Shown here piece after piece: positions 23,597-35,179 of a DNA stretch of 64,000 bases. The DNA is taken from NCBI GenBank assembly GCA_002007465.1, contig LNAC01000065.1, positions 465,694 through 529,693 on the forward strand, written 5' to 3'. Numbering within the stretch: the stretch's first letter is position 1; each line of letters opens with the position of its first letter. This stretch comes from Ailurus styani. Taxonomy: Eukaryota; Chordata; Mammalia; Carnivora; Ailuridae. A program made the position numbers and the translations under genes. The notes under the pieces were generated by a model. The model had not been told where the DNA came from. It searched no databases and saw nothing but the letters and a program-made list of their open reading frames with translations.

Positions 23597-23805
23597 GAGC
23601 ACCTGGGTAGCTCAGTCGGTTAAGTATCTGCCTGCAGCTCAGGTCATGATCTCAGAGTCCTGGGACTGAGCCCCATGTCGGGCACCTTGTTCAGCAGGGA
23701 GTTTGCTTCTCCCTCTCCCTCTGCCCATCCCCCACCCCCGCTCGTGTACATGCACTCTCTCTCTAATTAATTAATTAATTAATTAAAAATCTTAAAAAAA
23801 AAAAT
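23597..23805 (+). mobile_element. CAN-SINE, older type, (TTAA)n tail
   Basis: The head is 'gagcacctgggtagctcagtcggttaagtatctgcc', the body 'caggtcatgatctcagagtcctggga', and the tail TAAT/TTAA repeats plus 'aaaaatctt' and an A run. The flanks 'aatgtctaccag' (23585-23596) and 'agtgtctgccag' (23806-23817) are a diverged target duplication. Confidence 0.92.
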
Positions 23806-23819
23806 AGTGTCTGCCAGGT

Positions 23820-24925
23820 GGCAAAACCCACTGAGAAGAAGCTGTGGATGTACCACCTTTGGGGGCAAAAGTAGAAGGCACAGGAGCCAGCATCAGGGGT
23901 GTGGAAGGAAAGCAAGGGAGAGTGGGAAAAGTCTTCACGCCCCCTTTCCCATGGTGGATCCCAAGCCTGGGTCGTTGTAAACTGGATGGAGGAGTGAGAT
24001 AAGACATTAGAGCTTTTATTTAAATTTGGCTAGACATTTTAATACCTGAAAACAACATTTTTGCAACTGAGAATGACCAGAAAGCTATGGAATCTTCTAG
24101 AGGTTACATTATGGGGAAAGAAAGAAATCTGATAGGATGTATAGGAAGACAATGATGGAATTTTAACCTTTCAATAAAATGGTTACACCCATTATATAAA
24201 TTATATAATATATAATAAGTGTTCTAATAGACATTTTTATATTTTTATTTCTATTTTGGGAAAAGAAATGGCCAGGGGTGGGTCCGAGCCAGGGCTGTCT
24301 GTTGAGCACGGGGCTCCTCCAATGGAAGCAGACTGCAGGCTTCCTCTTTCCTTAGTTCCCCTGGCTCTAACAATACGGCTCACTCCTCAGCAAATTTCCC
24401 TTCAAATGTTCAGCCTGTGGCAATGAGATATTTTTATAGCTTTTTATTTAACATCCCCCTGAGAATTATCATTTGCTTTTACACGTATTATCAGAAACAA
24501 AAGCAACAAAAATGCATTTTAATTGTTCAAGCTATTTGGCTCTTCTTCTTTCAGATAATGGAGGAATCAGAACCCTGTAGGGCAAAGGACTAAATCCCAG
24601 AGTCAGAAGATGGGGATTCTTTCCGGTCAGTGGCCTGAACTCCCCATGGGACCTCAAGCAAGGCTCTCAACCTTTCTGGGCCTCATTTTTCTCTCATGTA
24701 GATGCTCTGGAAGATATGCCCCAAATCCTGTGTGTCAGGGTGTCTTTTGTTGTGGAAAAATCTGAGCTACATTAATTAGAACATCTGTGCTTTAGTCCTT
24801 TCCATTTCACCAAGGCGTACTATGATCTAAGCAAAGGATTTAGTGTCACTGAGCACCAGTTTTCTTATCTTTAAAACAAGAAAATAAGTCATGCGCTCCT
24901 TCCCTCCCAGGTTTTACTGTTGTTT
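23820..24925. other. Intergenic; mostly single-copy, one probable MIR
   Basis: A MIR-like piece lies about 24600-24720 ('gacctcaagcaaggctctcaacctttctgggcctcatttttctc'). The stretch 24420-24560 is AT-rich, repeat-free sequence of unknown role. No exons are seen. Confidence 0.45.
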
Positions 24926-24929
24926 TTGT

Positions 24930-25415
24930 TTTGGTTATCTAGCGCTGTGTAACATACTACCACAAAAGATAGTGGCTAAGAACAACCATCTGTTCTGCTC
25001 ATGATTATGTGGGTCAAGGTCTGGAGAAGAATGCAGCTGGATGGTTTATCTTAGCTCGACATGGCATCAGCTGGGACCTTTGGGGCTGGAGGATTCTGTT
25101 GCAGAATGCTGCTTCACTCACGTATCTGACATAACGATACTTCTTGATCTTCTCTCTCTCTTTCTCTCTCTCCCTCTCTCTTCCCCTCCCTCCCTCCCTC
25201 CACATGCTATCTCACCCCAGAGCCTAAACAGAGCAGTCAGGAAGCAGAAACTTCGCATCAGTTAAGAGCTACTCCCAGAACTAGTATAACATAACTTCCA
25301 CTGGACTTACTCTATTGGTCCAAGTAGTGGACCAAGCAGTGGGTCACAGTCCCACCAGGATGGGGAAATCAACTTCATCTCTTAACTGAGGAGCAGCAAC
25401 ATGACACTGCAGAAG
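24930..25415 (-). mobile_element. MaLR-like LTR, antisense, with pyrimidine tract
   Basis: 'ttttggttatctagcgctgtgtaacatactaccacaaaagatagtggctaagaacaac' is the reverse complement of an LTR 3' end ('gttgttttaagccactaagttttgg ... taacaga'). 'gctgcttcactcacgtatctgac', 'ctattggtccaag' and 'gtgggtcacagtcccacc' follow in the expected order. A (CT)n/(CCCT)n tract lies at 25150-25203. Confidence 0.55.
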
Positions 25416-25744
25416 AGCAAATGGGATGGTAGATACTGGAAAAGAGAATCTATCTCATATTGCTTTTGTTGTTATTCTGGACAAAAATTAGGATAGATGT
25501 AGAAGTCTCCGAAAAAAATAAGTCTCTGTGCATCTATCAAGTGCCATTATGATCCCCACTTCGATTTTCCACTTAAAATCTACTTTGGTTAGTGTTACTT
25601 TGAGGTAAGCAATAGAACCAGCCCAAATCCAGCTACAGCAGCCACCAAAGCATTATCTGTCCCCTGACTGACACCAATTGAAGACCCAGGTAATTCCTTC
25701 GACAGGGGGACACAGGGTTATTTTGGTTAAACAGAGACTTGCTA

Positions 25745-26080
25745 TATCAGTTATGACATGCCAGATTGTGATATAGTAACTAACAACCCCAAAATCAATG
25801 ACTTAAGAAAATATAACTCTCACTGCATACATCTCACAGGTCCTCTGGGGCTCTGGTGCCCTGAGACACAGTGGCCAGAGCCTGCCCCATTTGAGTGTTG
25901 CTGGGCACCTCAGCAAAGGGATGGAGCATGGCTTCCATCCAGAAGTGAGACACGTCACCTCCACTCAAGCTTCACTGGCCAAGGCAAGTCACATGGCCAC
26001 ACCAGACCTGAAAAGAGCAGGTGTGTGAAACTTTGCCATGCCTCAGAAGGAAAAGAACCAGAATTACTGGAGAACTGCCT
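25745..26080 (-). mobile_element. LTR-like old repeat, antisense
   Basis: 'gatatagtaactaacaaccccaaaatcaatgacttaag', 'ctcacaggtcctctggggctctgg', 'agtgagacacgtcacctccactcaag' and 'ctggccaaggcaagtcacatggcc' match the arrangement of an old LTR with a '...ttattactacagcataacc...' end. A 153-codon + frame (25758-26219) crosses it and is not a gene. Confidence 0.45.
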
Positions 26081-26494
26081 TCCTAAGGACCACATTTGGA
26101 ATGGAATTTTTCAGGAAGGTGTTCAAGGACATTCTCAGAGCCCCTTCTCAATGCACAAGAGCCTACACAAAGAGGAAGAGAGAAAATGCATTTTGTTATC
26201 CTATATTCTCCTGTTCTAATACGCTGTTTTTTGGGGTCTTGTTTTTGCTTTTTGTTTGTTTGTTTGTTCTTTTTTTGCCAAGCTTTTCTTCGCTGTTTTC
26301 GTAAGCCATTTCCCAGGGGAATGGCAGTGGTTGAAATCCTGACGTCGCCTAGAGATTCACGGAGAACAAAATGTTCCCCGGGGTAGTCACAATCGTGTCC
26401 ATCTGCTAGCTCCGTAAAACACACGGAGGTGCCACATGCGACCCACATTAGTAAGTTTCCACCCAGAGGCCCATGTTCCGGGCTTAGACGGTGG

Positions 26495-26760
26495 TGCGCT
26501 AGTAAGAGTCAGCACAGCAGAGTGGAAAGAGCAGTGCAGTAGGTATCACACTGCCTGAGTACAAAACTACCATTTTCCGGGGTGTGCCTGTAAACAACTT
26601 TTTCAACTGCTCTGAGCCTCAGTCTCCTCAGCTGTAAAATGACAAGAGTAGTAGCACTTTGGAGGCTACCATGAGAGTCAGATAATGCGTATGAAACACT
26701 GAGGACAGCGTCTGGGGCTCTTTAAAGGGTTCTTACTGCTACTGTTGGGGTTATCGTTTG
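26495..26760 (+). mobile_element. MIR SINE, near full length, sense
   Basis: 'gtggaaagagcagtgcagtag' is the tRNA-like head. 'ctctgagcctcagtctcctcagctgtaaaatgacaagagtagtagc' and 'gaaacactgaggacagcgtctgg' continue through the core. Confidence 0.7.
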
Positions 26761-26769
26761 GCCTGGCTC

Positions 26770-28020
26770 TGCAAGCCTCCGCCTGGTGTTGGATCCCGTG
26801 CGGGGACTGATGGCCACACTCATAGGTGCTGGCTGCTCGCAAAGGAGCAGACGGCCAGTAAGTGCTCTGAGAATGAAATGAAAAACGGTGTGAAGAGCAG
26901 AGATCCTTGCATTTAATTATAATATGACGATACAGTTTTGTGCATGGTACCGGTTATAGTAATCCTTCTTACCCCAAAATATCTCCCCTATCAACCTGCC
27001 AAGAGGCCTGATATTTTATCATTAGAAATTAATTCCTTTGTTTTAACCATTGGCTGGTCTAAGTGCCTCACAAACATTCACTAAGTGCATGGGGCTCAGA
27101 GGGAAAGGGCTTAACAGGAATAGCCAAGGCATTTCTAACATAGACTTGGTGAAAAGGGCTAGAAAGTTCTCCTATGCAGTAATCTCCCAGTCACCCAACA
27201 AAAGTAACTAAAATTACATCATGTGTGATATTTTAAATTCTTATTAAATTCTTTTTTCAACTGTATCCCTGAAATAGTTTCTGAACCAGCATGCCTGTTT
27301 CCAATCAACCTCCTCTAATTATAGCCTTTAAATTACGCTATGGTAATCTCTACAAATAGATGTGATCATGTCATATTGGGTTTTGGTGAGGCATGGAAGG
27401 TTTCCATCATCACACCCTTGGCCCCCTCTTTGGCCTTGTCTTCTACTGCTGCCTCCAGCTCCTTCACACCAAACAACACTCTAACCCACACACACAGACT
27501 GGCTAGCCTGGAAGCATCACATTCTTGCTTTACCAATCACCTTTACAAAAAGCTGTCCCTTTGCTTCCATCACATTAAATGGAAATTGTGGCCCGATGGT
27601 TTGGAACATTCCGCCTTCGGCATTATCATGTGATTTCCTGCAAAACCTATGATCACAAGACTCATTCCTTCTGGACACAGGAATGGGCATGTGATTCAGG
27701 CTCAGCCAATCAGAGAATTGCCTTCTCCTGGAACTAAGACTGGCCCAGGTATAACCACATGATCCAAATAAGGCAAATCAGAGCCTTCCCTTTTATTGTT
27801 TTTGAATGAAGAGAAGTGGGTCTTATCTCTTCAGACAAGGAGATAGAATAATATACACCAAGGACTGCCAAAAGCCATCCTTTCTCCCTGCCTCCAATGT
27901 GGAGAGGCTGTTAGCTAGAGAAACTAAAACAGAAAAGTTAGCGGAAGAGACAGAGAGAGAGAGAGGTAGGAGAGAGAATGACCAAACTCGTTTTCATCTC
28001 TGGATCTGGTGTGGTGAATT
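26770..28020. other. Intergenic, single-copy; no gene seen
   Basis: AT-rich, apparently unique sequence (about 26880-27330) is followed by featureless sequence and a short GA run at 27950-27966. No exons are seen. Confidence 0.45.
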
Positions 28021-28024
28021 TTAA

Positions 28025-28592
28025 ATATGTTAACAAATTAGCTGACACTCCTATGTCAGGTGGAGCCTGATCCCCTCTCCTTGTGTATGAGCCTGATTTA
28101 CTGACTCCTTCCTGACAAATCAACTGAATGAGATCCAAATTACAGAACATAACTTCGAGCGTATGTCTTAAAGGTATTATGACTTCCATCTTGCTCCCTC
28201 TTGGATCACTTGTTCTGGGAGGAGGCAGCTGGGAGGAATATCAGAAGACATTGAAGCAGCCCTGTAGAAAGGCCCACACGGTGATAAATCAAGGCCTCTG
28301 CCAACAGCCAGAAAGGAACTGCAAGTGTTTGCCCATAGCCACAGGAGTGAGCCATCTTGTAAGTGGATCTTGCAGCTCTAGTCAAGCCTTCCGATGCCCC
28401 AGCCAATGTCTTTTATTTTCCCCCAGCCAATGTCTTGTCTGCAGCCCTCGTGAAAGACTCTAAGCCAGAATCACACAGCCAAGCTGTTCCCAAAATCCTA
28501 ACCCTCAGAAACTGTGAGCCAATAACATGTTTGTTATTTTAAGTCACTAAGTGTCGTGGTAACTTGTTTCTCAATATTAGGTAACCAATATA
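28025..28592 (+). mobile_element. MLT1-group LTR, sense
   Basis: 'gagcctgatttactgactccttcctgac' lies in the 5' part. The 3' part 'cctaaccctcagaaactgtgagccaataacatgtttgttattttaagtcactaagtgtcgtggtaacttgtttctcaatattaggtaaccaatata' (28498-28592) is a clear MLT1-group R/U5 end. A 16-bp word 'ccccagccaatgtctt' is duplicated inside it. Confidence 0.65.
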
Positions 28593-28599
28593 TGGAGCA

Positions 28600-29495
28600 T
28601 CTCCAGGTCTACCTTGCATATCCCACCCCATATTTTTTCTATATTTGGGCTTCCATCTTTTATATCTCAAATCCCCCTATTTAGAGTATCATCTTTCCCT
28701 GTTCTCCACACTTCTTCCCTGGCTAAGTCCCTCTTATGTTCAGATCCTTACTGAATACCACCTCCCCTGAGAAACCTTACCTGCCCTTCTTCCCATGCTC
28801 TACCCCTCCAAGCTGGGTAAAGGGAGGGTCTCTTCTCTGAGTCCCCCATGCTTCCTTCCACTCAACACAGCCACTGTCATTTTTGTGGGTATCCCCAAGT
28901 AGAGCCCTTCCACATCAAGACCCTTGGTCAATGGAACAGACATAGTCTGTGCCCCACTCAGATACCCTTTACTGCCAAGTATGGTACACAACTCATGCCA
29001 GACTTCCCCGCACTTTCCAGGCTTTGCACTGAGAATCCTGCGTCTGGGAAACTCCGCAGTCCTGAGCAGATCCAGATGGCCAGTCACCCTCAGGTGTCAT
29101 TTATACCAGTTTCAAGAGCTGGTACCAAAAGCTTACTAATGCAGCCATCTCCAGAGAATGGTCTTTGGCAGACAGCAACTGCCCTGCCCAGAAGAAGCAC
29201 TAGGAGATTACGCTACCTTACGTAGGAGGACTGTAACTGATACAGGGGTTTGAAAGCATAGCTCCCTTGTTTCAAGGTAGGGCAACGCTGTGGAGCTGTT
29301 TATGCTGAAGAGCCCCCTACATAGTCTAGGCCAAGGCAAGACTACACCTGACACCACATCCTTGCGCATCTGTCTCCCCTGACTCTCCTGCTCCCTCCAC
29401 TTCTTTGTGTGATTCTCCTGAAAGCCCTTCCTCAGTATATCACATATGCCCAATTCCTGCATCAGGTTCTGTTTCGAGGAACCCACGCTAAGATA
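28600..29495 (+). other. Intergenic; L2-like then LTR-like old sequence
   Basis: 'gttctccacacttcttccctggctaagtccctc' and 'ccctgagaaaccttacctgccc' (about 28690-28800) look like L2 3' sequence. The end 'ttcctgcatcaggttctgtttcgaggaacccacgctaagatag' (29452-29494) resembles the 3' end of an ERVL-type LTR. No gene is seen. Confidence 0.35.
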
Positions 29496-29680
29496 GTAAA
29501 TGGTTGCTGAATGGATGAATAAAGAGAATCTTAGTCACTTAAGATCTCTGAGCCTCAGTTTCCTGACCTGTAAACAGAAATAATAATACTCAACCTACAG
29601 ACTCATCATGAGAAGTGAAAGAAGGTCTCTTTGCAAAGTGCCTAGAGCTGTGCCTGCCCACGTGAAGGGTTGTTCCATAG
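29495..29680 (+). mobile_element. MIR SINE, sense
   Basis: 'atctctgagcctcagtttcctgacctgtaaacagaaataataatactcaacc' followed by 'gtgcctagagctgtgcctgcc' is a well preserved MIR core. Confidence 0.7.
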
Positions 29681-29689
29681 CAACTCTTC

Positions 29690-30480
29690 AGCAACTTTCC
29701 CACGTGAAAGCCTGCTGCATGGGTGATGCCCCCGACTCTGCCCTTGGGTGAGCTGGCCCTTCCTTCTGCCCACAGTGAACAAGAGCTTTCTTAAGTCTGA
29801 CCCAATCCATAGGAGAATGAGGTTGTTCCTGAATTTAGGGAGGTGCTATCTCTGAAGAAAGCTAGGCAGGTAGATAGGGAGTGCCTGGCAGGCCATCTGA
29901 TAGCATGTTTAGGTTGAAAGCTGTTTTGGTTGAAGCACTTATTAGTTCCTTGACGATAAAGTGGGCATGCCAAGAACCACTAACAGGGAAGTGTAAGTTC
30001 CATCTTGGGGAGAGGAGGTGCTCAGACTTTTCCCATCTTAAACTTCTCCAAGTTTATTTCCTTCGTTGGTAAAGAGACGTGGCATACACACAGAATCCTA
30101 GTGACAGCGGCAGGCTGCATGTAGGGTAGCAGATGGAGCCCCAGCAGTCAGGCAGCAGGGCCTGGCCCCCACCCCACTGTCCCTGCTAGACACGGACCCG
30201 TGGCTGTCCTCCCTGGGAAATTCTGGGTTCCAAGGAAAACAGTGACCTGTGCTCTGCTTGGGGGTTTAATAGAGTAAGACCCTTGACCTTGCTCTGGACC
30301 ACAGGCCTCTAAAAAGATGGACAACAGGCTCTGGTTGTGGCCCTGCAGGGGAAATTGCCACTCTTCCATCACCTAGAATGTGTGGCAGGTCTCGGGTGCT
30401 AAAGGGCAACTTGTGAGGTGGAGGGAGAAGTTATCCCAGAAAAATGCTTAAGTATCAGATTAAAGACACCCCCACTTCCG
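29690..30480. other. Intergenic, single-copy; no feature seen
   Basis: There is no recognisable repeat, RNA gene or exon. Confidence 0.45.
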
Positions 30481-30489
30481 AATCAAGCA

Positions 30490-30610
30490 GAAATGGATAC
30501 AAACCTGGCCCTGCTCTCATTGTCTCTGTGACCTTGGGTAAAGTCAGATCTCCATATCTCTGAGCCTTCATTTACTTATCTCTACGGTGGGTGCAATCAA
30601 CTGTTTCAAA
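30490..30610 (+). mobile_element. MIR SINE fragment, sense
   Basis: 'ctctgtgaccttgggtaaagtcagatctccatatctctgagccttcatttacttatctctacggtggg' matches the central MIR region. Confidence 0.65.
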
Positions 30611-30934
30611 GGCTGTGGAGCACTGGGCTCACCCTAAGCCCTCTGATGCAGAAGCTACGCCCTCCCTGAGCCTGACAGTTGAGCCAGGGCACCCAGGCCA
30701 CATCCTCAATCCACATGGTCTGGCTTCAGAATCCCCAAGCTGTCCTTCCTGCCCATTCCCTTCTCTCGGCCACATGGGCAAGGCTTCAGGCTATGCAGGA
30801 CCCTAACCCCAGTAAAACCAGAAATAAGACAGACCTCATATTTTAAAAGGGGAATCCAGATAGCTTAATATCTAACCCAAAGAAACAAATCAGTCATGAT
30901 GGAATTTCCACATAATAATGAGTGTTGGATCTTG

Positions 30935-31440
30935 ATGGTTATCATGATTTATTATTGCTTAACAAACAAACGCAAAACATGGTGCTTAAACCAAAACTCT
31001 CTCTGTATAAAAAAACTCTATATACTAATATAAAATATAGTAATATAATGTATACACTATATACATATAATTATTATCTTCGTTCTAATGGTCAACCGAA
31101 CAGCTCTCCCTTGGGGTCTCTCTCAGAGTTGCTGGCATTGGAGCCATCTGAAGGCTTGACTGGGCTGAATGTGCAAGATGGCTCCCTCACATGGTGGGCA
31201 GTTGGTGCTGGCTTTGCCCAGGAGCTCAGCTAGAGCTGTCATCTGGAGTGACTACACTTACCCTCTCCATATAATGACAACAGCTGGATTCTGAGAGCTG
31301 GCAACCCAAGGCAAGGTCTTCAGGAGGCCCAGAGAAAGGTGCAAGGCTCCAGCTTCCAGGAACCTGCCTCAGAAATTACACATATCACTTCCCCTGCACT
31401 CTGCAGGTCACAAGCTCTGCCCAGGTCAAGAGCTGGTCAC
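30935..31440 (-). mobile_element. LTR-like old repeat, antisense
   Basis: 'gttatcatgatttattattgcttaacaaacaaacgcaaaacatggtgcttaaa' is a reversed LTR 3' end. 'catctgaaggcttgactgggctg', 'caagatggctccctcacatgg' and 'ccaggtcaagagctggtcacagccagccagatcc' follow in the order expected of MLT1-group LTRs. An AT-rich insert of unclear origin lies at about 31005-31080. Confidence 0.5.
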
Positions 31441-31547
31441 AGCCAGCCAGATCCTAGGTGTGAATGTCAGGAGGCCTTGCTCATGGGGAGCTACGTTTGG
31501 AGACCAATTACCACAGAAACAAATGTTCATTAGGAACGAGAGGAGGA

Positions 31548-31775
31548 AAATCAGCATTTATCAAGAGCCTGCTCTGTGCTGAGTCTTTCAAAAATATCAC
31601 CTTATATCGTCCTCACAACAACCCAGAAAGGTATTCTTGCTCCCCATTTTAAAGAAAAGGCAACTGAGGTTCAGAGAGATTGTGTGTTTACCTAGGGTCA
31701 CAAAACCACAGAGTGGTCCAGCCAGAGTGTAACCTCAAGTTCGTGGGCTTTCAAGCCTGTGGCTCTCTTCAGATC
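31548..31775 (-). mobile_element. MIR SINE, antisense, near full length
   Basis: 'gcatttatcaagagcctgctctgtgctgag', 'atcgtcctcacaacaacccagaaagg' and 'cccattttaaagaaaaggcaactgaggttcagagagattgtgtgtttacctagggtcac' are the reverse complement of MIR. Confidence 0.75.
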
Positions 31776-31779
31776 AGCC

Positions 31780-32548
31780 TGGACTACAGGGATTCCCCCA
31801 GCAACCATTTCTGGCCTATCTGCCTCCAGAAACTGAAGACTTCACAAGCTGATAATTCCCATCTCCTTTCCACTTGAACAAGTTGCCCTTTCATTGGAAA
31901 GGAAAATGACTTCTGGCTCCATCTGGGAAAGCCCCAGCTCTCTGCTCTGCCCATGGAGACAGCGAGGCCCATCCATCACTGAGGGCTGGCTCGCCTGCCC
32001 CCTTATTGCTGCCTTCGCTCAGACCCCTGGGTCAGCCAGGAGCAGAGGCAGTCCTGCTCCTGGGTCCTCCCACACTTTCCTCCTCTCCCCCTGTCACTCC
32101 GAGCTCCCATTTCTCCGTGGATCCCCCAGCCTGCTATGCCTACTGGCTTCACTAAGGTTCCCTGGTTTTTATAGATATAAGCCAGAGCTGGGTCATTAAG
32201 CCTGAATCTTTTGAAATCCCAGATTCACAGTCCAATCTTATGTCTGCAATGAGTAAGGGGGGAAGTACACTTGATCTGGCATTACAGATTCAAAGCCTTT
32301 AACTGGGAATATGAGCCCCCCTGGGAGGATGGGGTTAACTCCAAGGGACCCCAGAACCTGAAGACCGGGACACACCATAACTCTACCAAGTACTCCTATA
32401 TAACCAGCTGTGACAAAGGCCTGTGGGAGACCCAAAAGAAGAGTTAAGTGCCCTCCCTCTACGATCTTTAAGAGTTCAGCAGAGTCCCGACTTACAAATA
32501 CCCATTGATAAATGCACAAAACAAGGAATGAGTGAATGAACCTTATAA
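31780..32548. other. Intergenic; no feature recognised
   Basis: GC-moderate sequence without recognisable exons. The part 32225-32545 has the look of an old repeat but I cannot name it. Confidence 0.4.
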
Positions 32549-32560
32549 AGCACAACAGCA

Positions 32561-32753
32561 GATTTTTAAATTTTTTTTAGAGAGAGAGAGCGCAACTGAG
32601 AGAGGGGCAAAGAGTGAGGGAGAGAGAGAATCTTAAGCAGCCTCCTTGCCCAGCACAGAGATGATGTGGGGCTCGATCTCACAAGCCTGAGATCAAGACC
32701 TGAGCTAAAATCAACAGTGAGATCCTTAGCCAACTGAGCCACCCTGGCACCCC
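32561..32753 (-). mobile_element. CAN-SINE, antisense, with 11-bp target duplication
   Basis: A T-run and GA-rich segment are followed by 'gggctcgatctcacaagcctgagatcaagacctgagc' and 'ccttagccaactgagccaccctggcacccc', the reversed SINE head. The flanks 'agcacaacagc' (32549-32559 and 32754-32764) match exactly. The body is well diverged, so it is an old copy. Confidence 0.92.
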
Positions 32754-32881
32754 AGCACAACAGCCAATTTTAATGGAGTATATGAAACACCCCTGGAAGG
32801 CATTAGGGTAGGAAATAAACTAATTCTATTCATTTCAATCGAGCAGCTAGTTTATGCTTCCACCATTAGAATGACCTTACC

Positions 32882-33103
32882 TGGGGCACCTGGGTGACTC
32901 AGTCGGTTAAGCCTCTGCCTTCGGCTCAGGTCATGATCTCAGGGTCCTGGGATCGAGCCCCACACTGGGCTCCCTGCTTCACAGGGAGTCTTCTTCTTCC
33001 TCTGCCGCCACACCCCATTTGTGCTCTCTTTCTGTATATATCTATCTCTCTGTCAAATAAGTAAGTAAAATATTTTTTTTAACTTTAAAAAAAAAAAAAA
33101 AAG
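32882..33103 (+). mobile_element. CAN-SINE, sense, with 13-bp target duplication
   Basis: The head is 'ggggcacctgggtgactcagtcggttaagcctctgcc', the body 'caggtcatgatctcagggtcctgggatcgagcccc' and the tail ends in 17 A. The flanks are 'gaatgaccttacc' (32869-32881) and 'gaatgatcttacc' (33104-33116). It lies 128 bp from the antisense copy at 32561-32753, so the two form an inverted pair. Confidence 0.93.
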
Positions 33104-33119
33104 GAATGATCTTACCCAC

Positions 33120-34040
33120 TTGACTGTCGGAGTGGAGAAAAGATGGTGGTGCCAGAAGCTGAGCACGCAGGTTCTATTCAGGTAAGCTTGTACGTGGGCC
33201 GTAGGCAGAGAGGGACCCACTTTGGACACAGGATGTGACAGAGAGGCCTGCCTGCAGGCCCTCTAAGTCATGGTGACTCTGACCCTACTAATATGGCCCC
33301 TCTAACCTAGTGCCAATTAATCACACTAGCACAGGGAATCAAAGCAGGATGGAGAGTGCTTCTGAAATGTCCCCCCTTGATTCCTCCCTAATAGGCAAAG
33401 ACTGACATGTGAGAAGAGGGCCAGAAATTTTCCTACCCCCTGTGCACAGAAGTGATAGCCAAACCAAGAAGTACTGCATGCCAAGGACCTCCTTGGGTAG
33501 AGATTGTAGAGCATGTGTCTGAACTAAATGGTCTACCTGGGGGTTTAAAGACCTCACTATCCTCAAGCAGTGTTCCTCTCCTTGGGTTTGTGTCTGTGTC
33601 CCTGGAGCCCATGGGGAAGGCCCCATGGAGAAGGAAGAATGCACACCCTCCCATGGGTTCATTTGCAATTCTGTTTCCAGAAATCACTCTGTTTTCCCCC
33701 AAATTAGGGCACTAATGCCCTTGCCTCCTCCCCTGGGTGTCGGGACACTGGGGAAGCAAAATTGTCCTTTCCAGTGTCTTTGTCTCAAGAGCACAGAACA
33801 CTTTCCTAACTATAAGGGCACATGTACTTATATTATCCCAATTTTATGCTAAAATTAAGCTGTTCTAGCTCACCTTCCTCATCTTCTTGATGAGAGATTG
33901 AACTAAATAAAGGCTCCTCCCAGGTCTTAAAGCCATGATTTTTATGTCAGAGTGATGGAGTGAAGTTAAAATGGATTCACCCATAGAGAATTACCTATAA
34001 TTTTTTTTTCATTGGTGTTATTCTCTGCTGTTTCAATCCT
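33120..34040. other. Intergenic, single-copy; no gene seen
   Basis: Overlapping open frames on both strands around 33430-33720 mirror each other and carry no domain. Confidence 0.45.
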
Positions 34041-34044
34041 AGGA

Positions 34045-34255
34045 ATCATTATGATTCACGTGTTCTGGTCTCAGTCCCTGCTTTACCACTGTGTCACCTT
34101 GGACAAGTTACTTAACAGCTCTGAGGCTCCCCTCCTCAAATGAAAATGGGGTGGAAGTTAGCTGACTCATGATGTCATTACAAAGATCAGATGAGATAAT
34201 GTCTACAAAGCACCTAGCTCACAATGTACTCAGAAGATGCTCAGCAAATGTTAAT
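34045..34255 (+). mobile_element. MIR SINE, near full length, sense
   Basis: 'ctgctttaccactgtgtcaccttggacaagttacttaacagctctgaggctcc', 'cagatgagataatgtctacaaagcacctagc' and 'agatgctcagcaaatgttaa' follow MIR order closely. Confidence 0.75.
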
Positions 34256-34259
34256 TCTC

Positions 34260-35030
34260 TTCTGGTCCCTCTAACATGCTCTGCTGGGAAAAAAGTTCCC
34301 ATAGGAACATTCTCCACCTTGCCCACACCAGCCCCTTTACTGTGGGAGGAAGGCTTCTTCTGTCTCATCCATGACCGGTTGTTCTCATCTCTTCCCAGCC
34401 CTGCATTCAACAACCTCATATGGGTAATCTGAAATTGGTCATAGTGGGAAGATTTACGCTACAGCAGTCAGCGATGCCAAAAATCAAAGCCCCATCCCCT
34501 GGAGCCAGTTTACCAGCACTCTCTGGCTGTTAGGCTACACTTCTCCACCGTCCTACCCACCCAGGCCCATCCTGGGTGCACAGAGACAGGACGCCGGCCA
34601 TTGTGAAGAACAATGGGCCCAAAGCACAGATTCCCTCTGTACTAAACAGTTTTTTCAACAGGTTACATGGGGCCACCCAGAGGCCCACTGATAGTCAGCT
34701 GCCATTGATTTTTCCAACAAGAGGAAAAACCAGCAAAAAGAACATGTGCTCAGAGGCCAGTCAATCTTTTATCGGATCAGATGAACCCAAGTGAAAAAGA
34801 ACTGCCAAAAAGCTTTTGACCAGGACAGCATAATAGGGACTGTTTCTGAAATAAAACCACTTTGTTGTTCAAATGTACAAAGTTGACAGCTCCTTTTCTC
34901 TCCATGAACTGAAAAGACAATTTTCTAAAGAAAATTTAAAAACAGATAACTCATGTAAAGAAATGGCAAAAAGAATTCAAGGCCACAGATTGTTCACAAT
35001 AAAAAAAAAAAAATACACATATACGGCCTT
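34260..35030. other. Intergenic, single-copy; no gene seen
   Basis: No repeat or exon is recognised. A poly-A run lies at 35001-35013. Confidence 0.45.
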
Positions 35031-35034
35031 TACA

Positions 35035-35175
35035 GCTCACCAGACCTTGCTTTAAGCACTTCACAAATATTAACTCACTAAATCCTCACAATACCCTGTG
35101 AGATATACATTAGCATTAGGCCCATTTTATAGATGAAGAAACTGAAGAAAAGAGAGAAATTCTGTGAAGTCAAGA
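35035..35175 (-). mobile_element. MIR SINE fragment, antisense
   Basis: 'ttaagcacttcacaaatattaactcactaaatcctcacaataccctgtgag' and 'cccattttatagatgaagaaactgaag' are reversed MIR 3' and core blocks. Confidence 0.75.
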
Positions 35176-35179
35176 TCTA

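Noticed and set aside
23811..23824. CTCF-like word 'ctgccaggtggca' next to a CAN-SINE
   Set aside because: One mismatch in the conserved CC; half of it is target-duplication sequence. Noted only because carnivore SINEs are known to spread CTCF sites.
25758..26219. 153-codon + frame, the longest in the window
   Set aside because: It crosses an antisense LTR-like repeat, has no domain or splice context and no composition suggesting coding.
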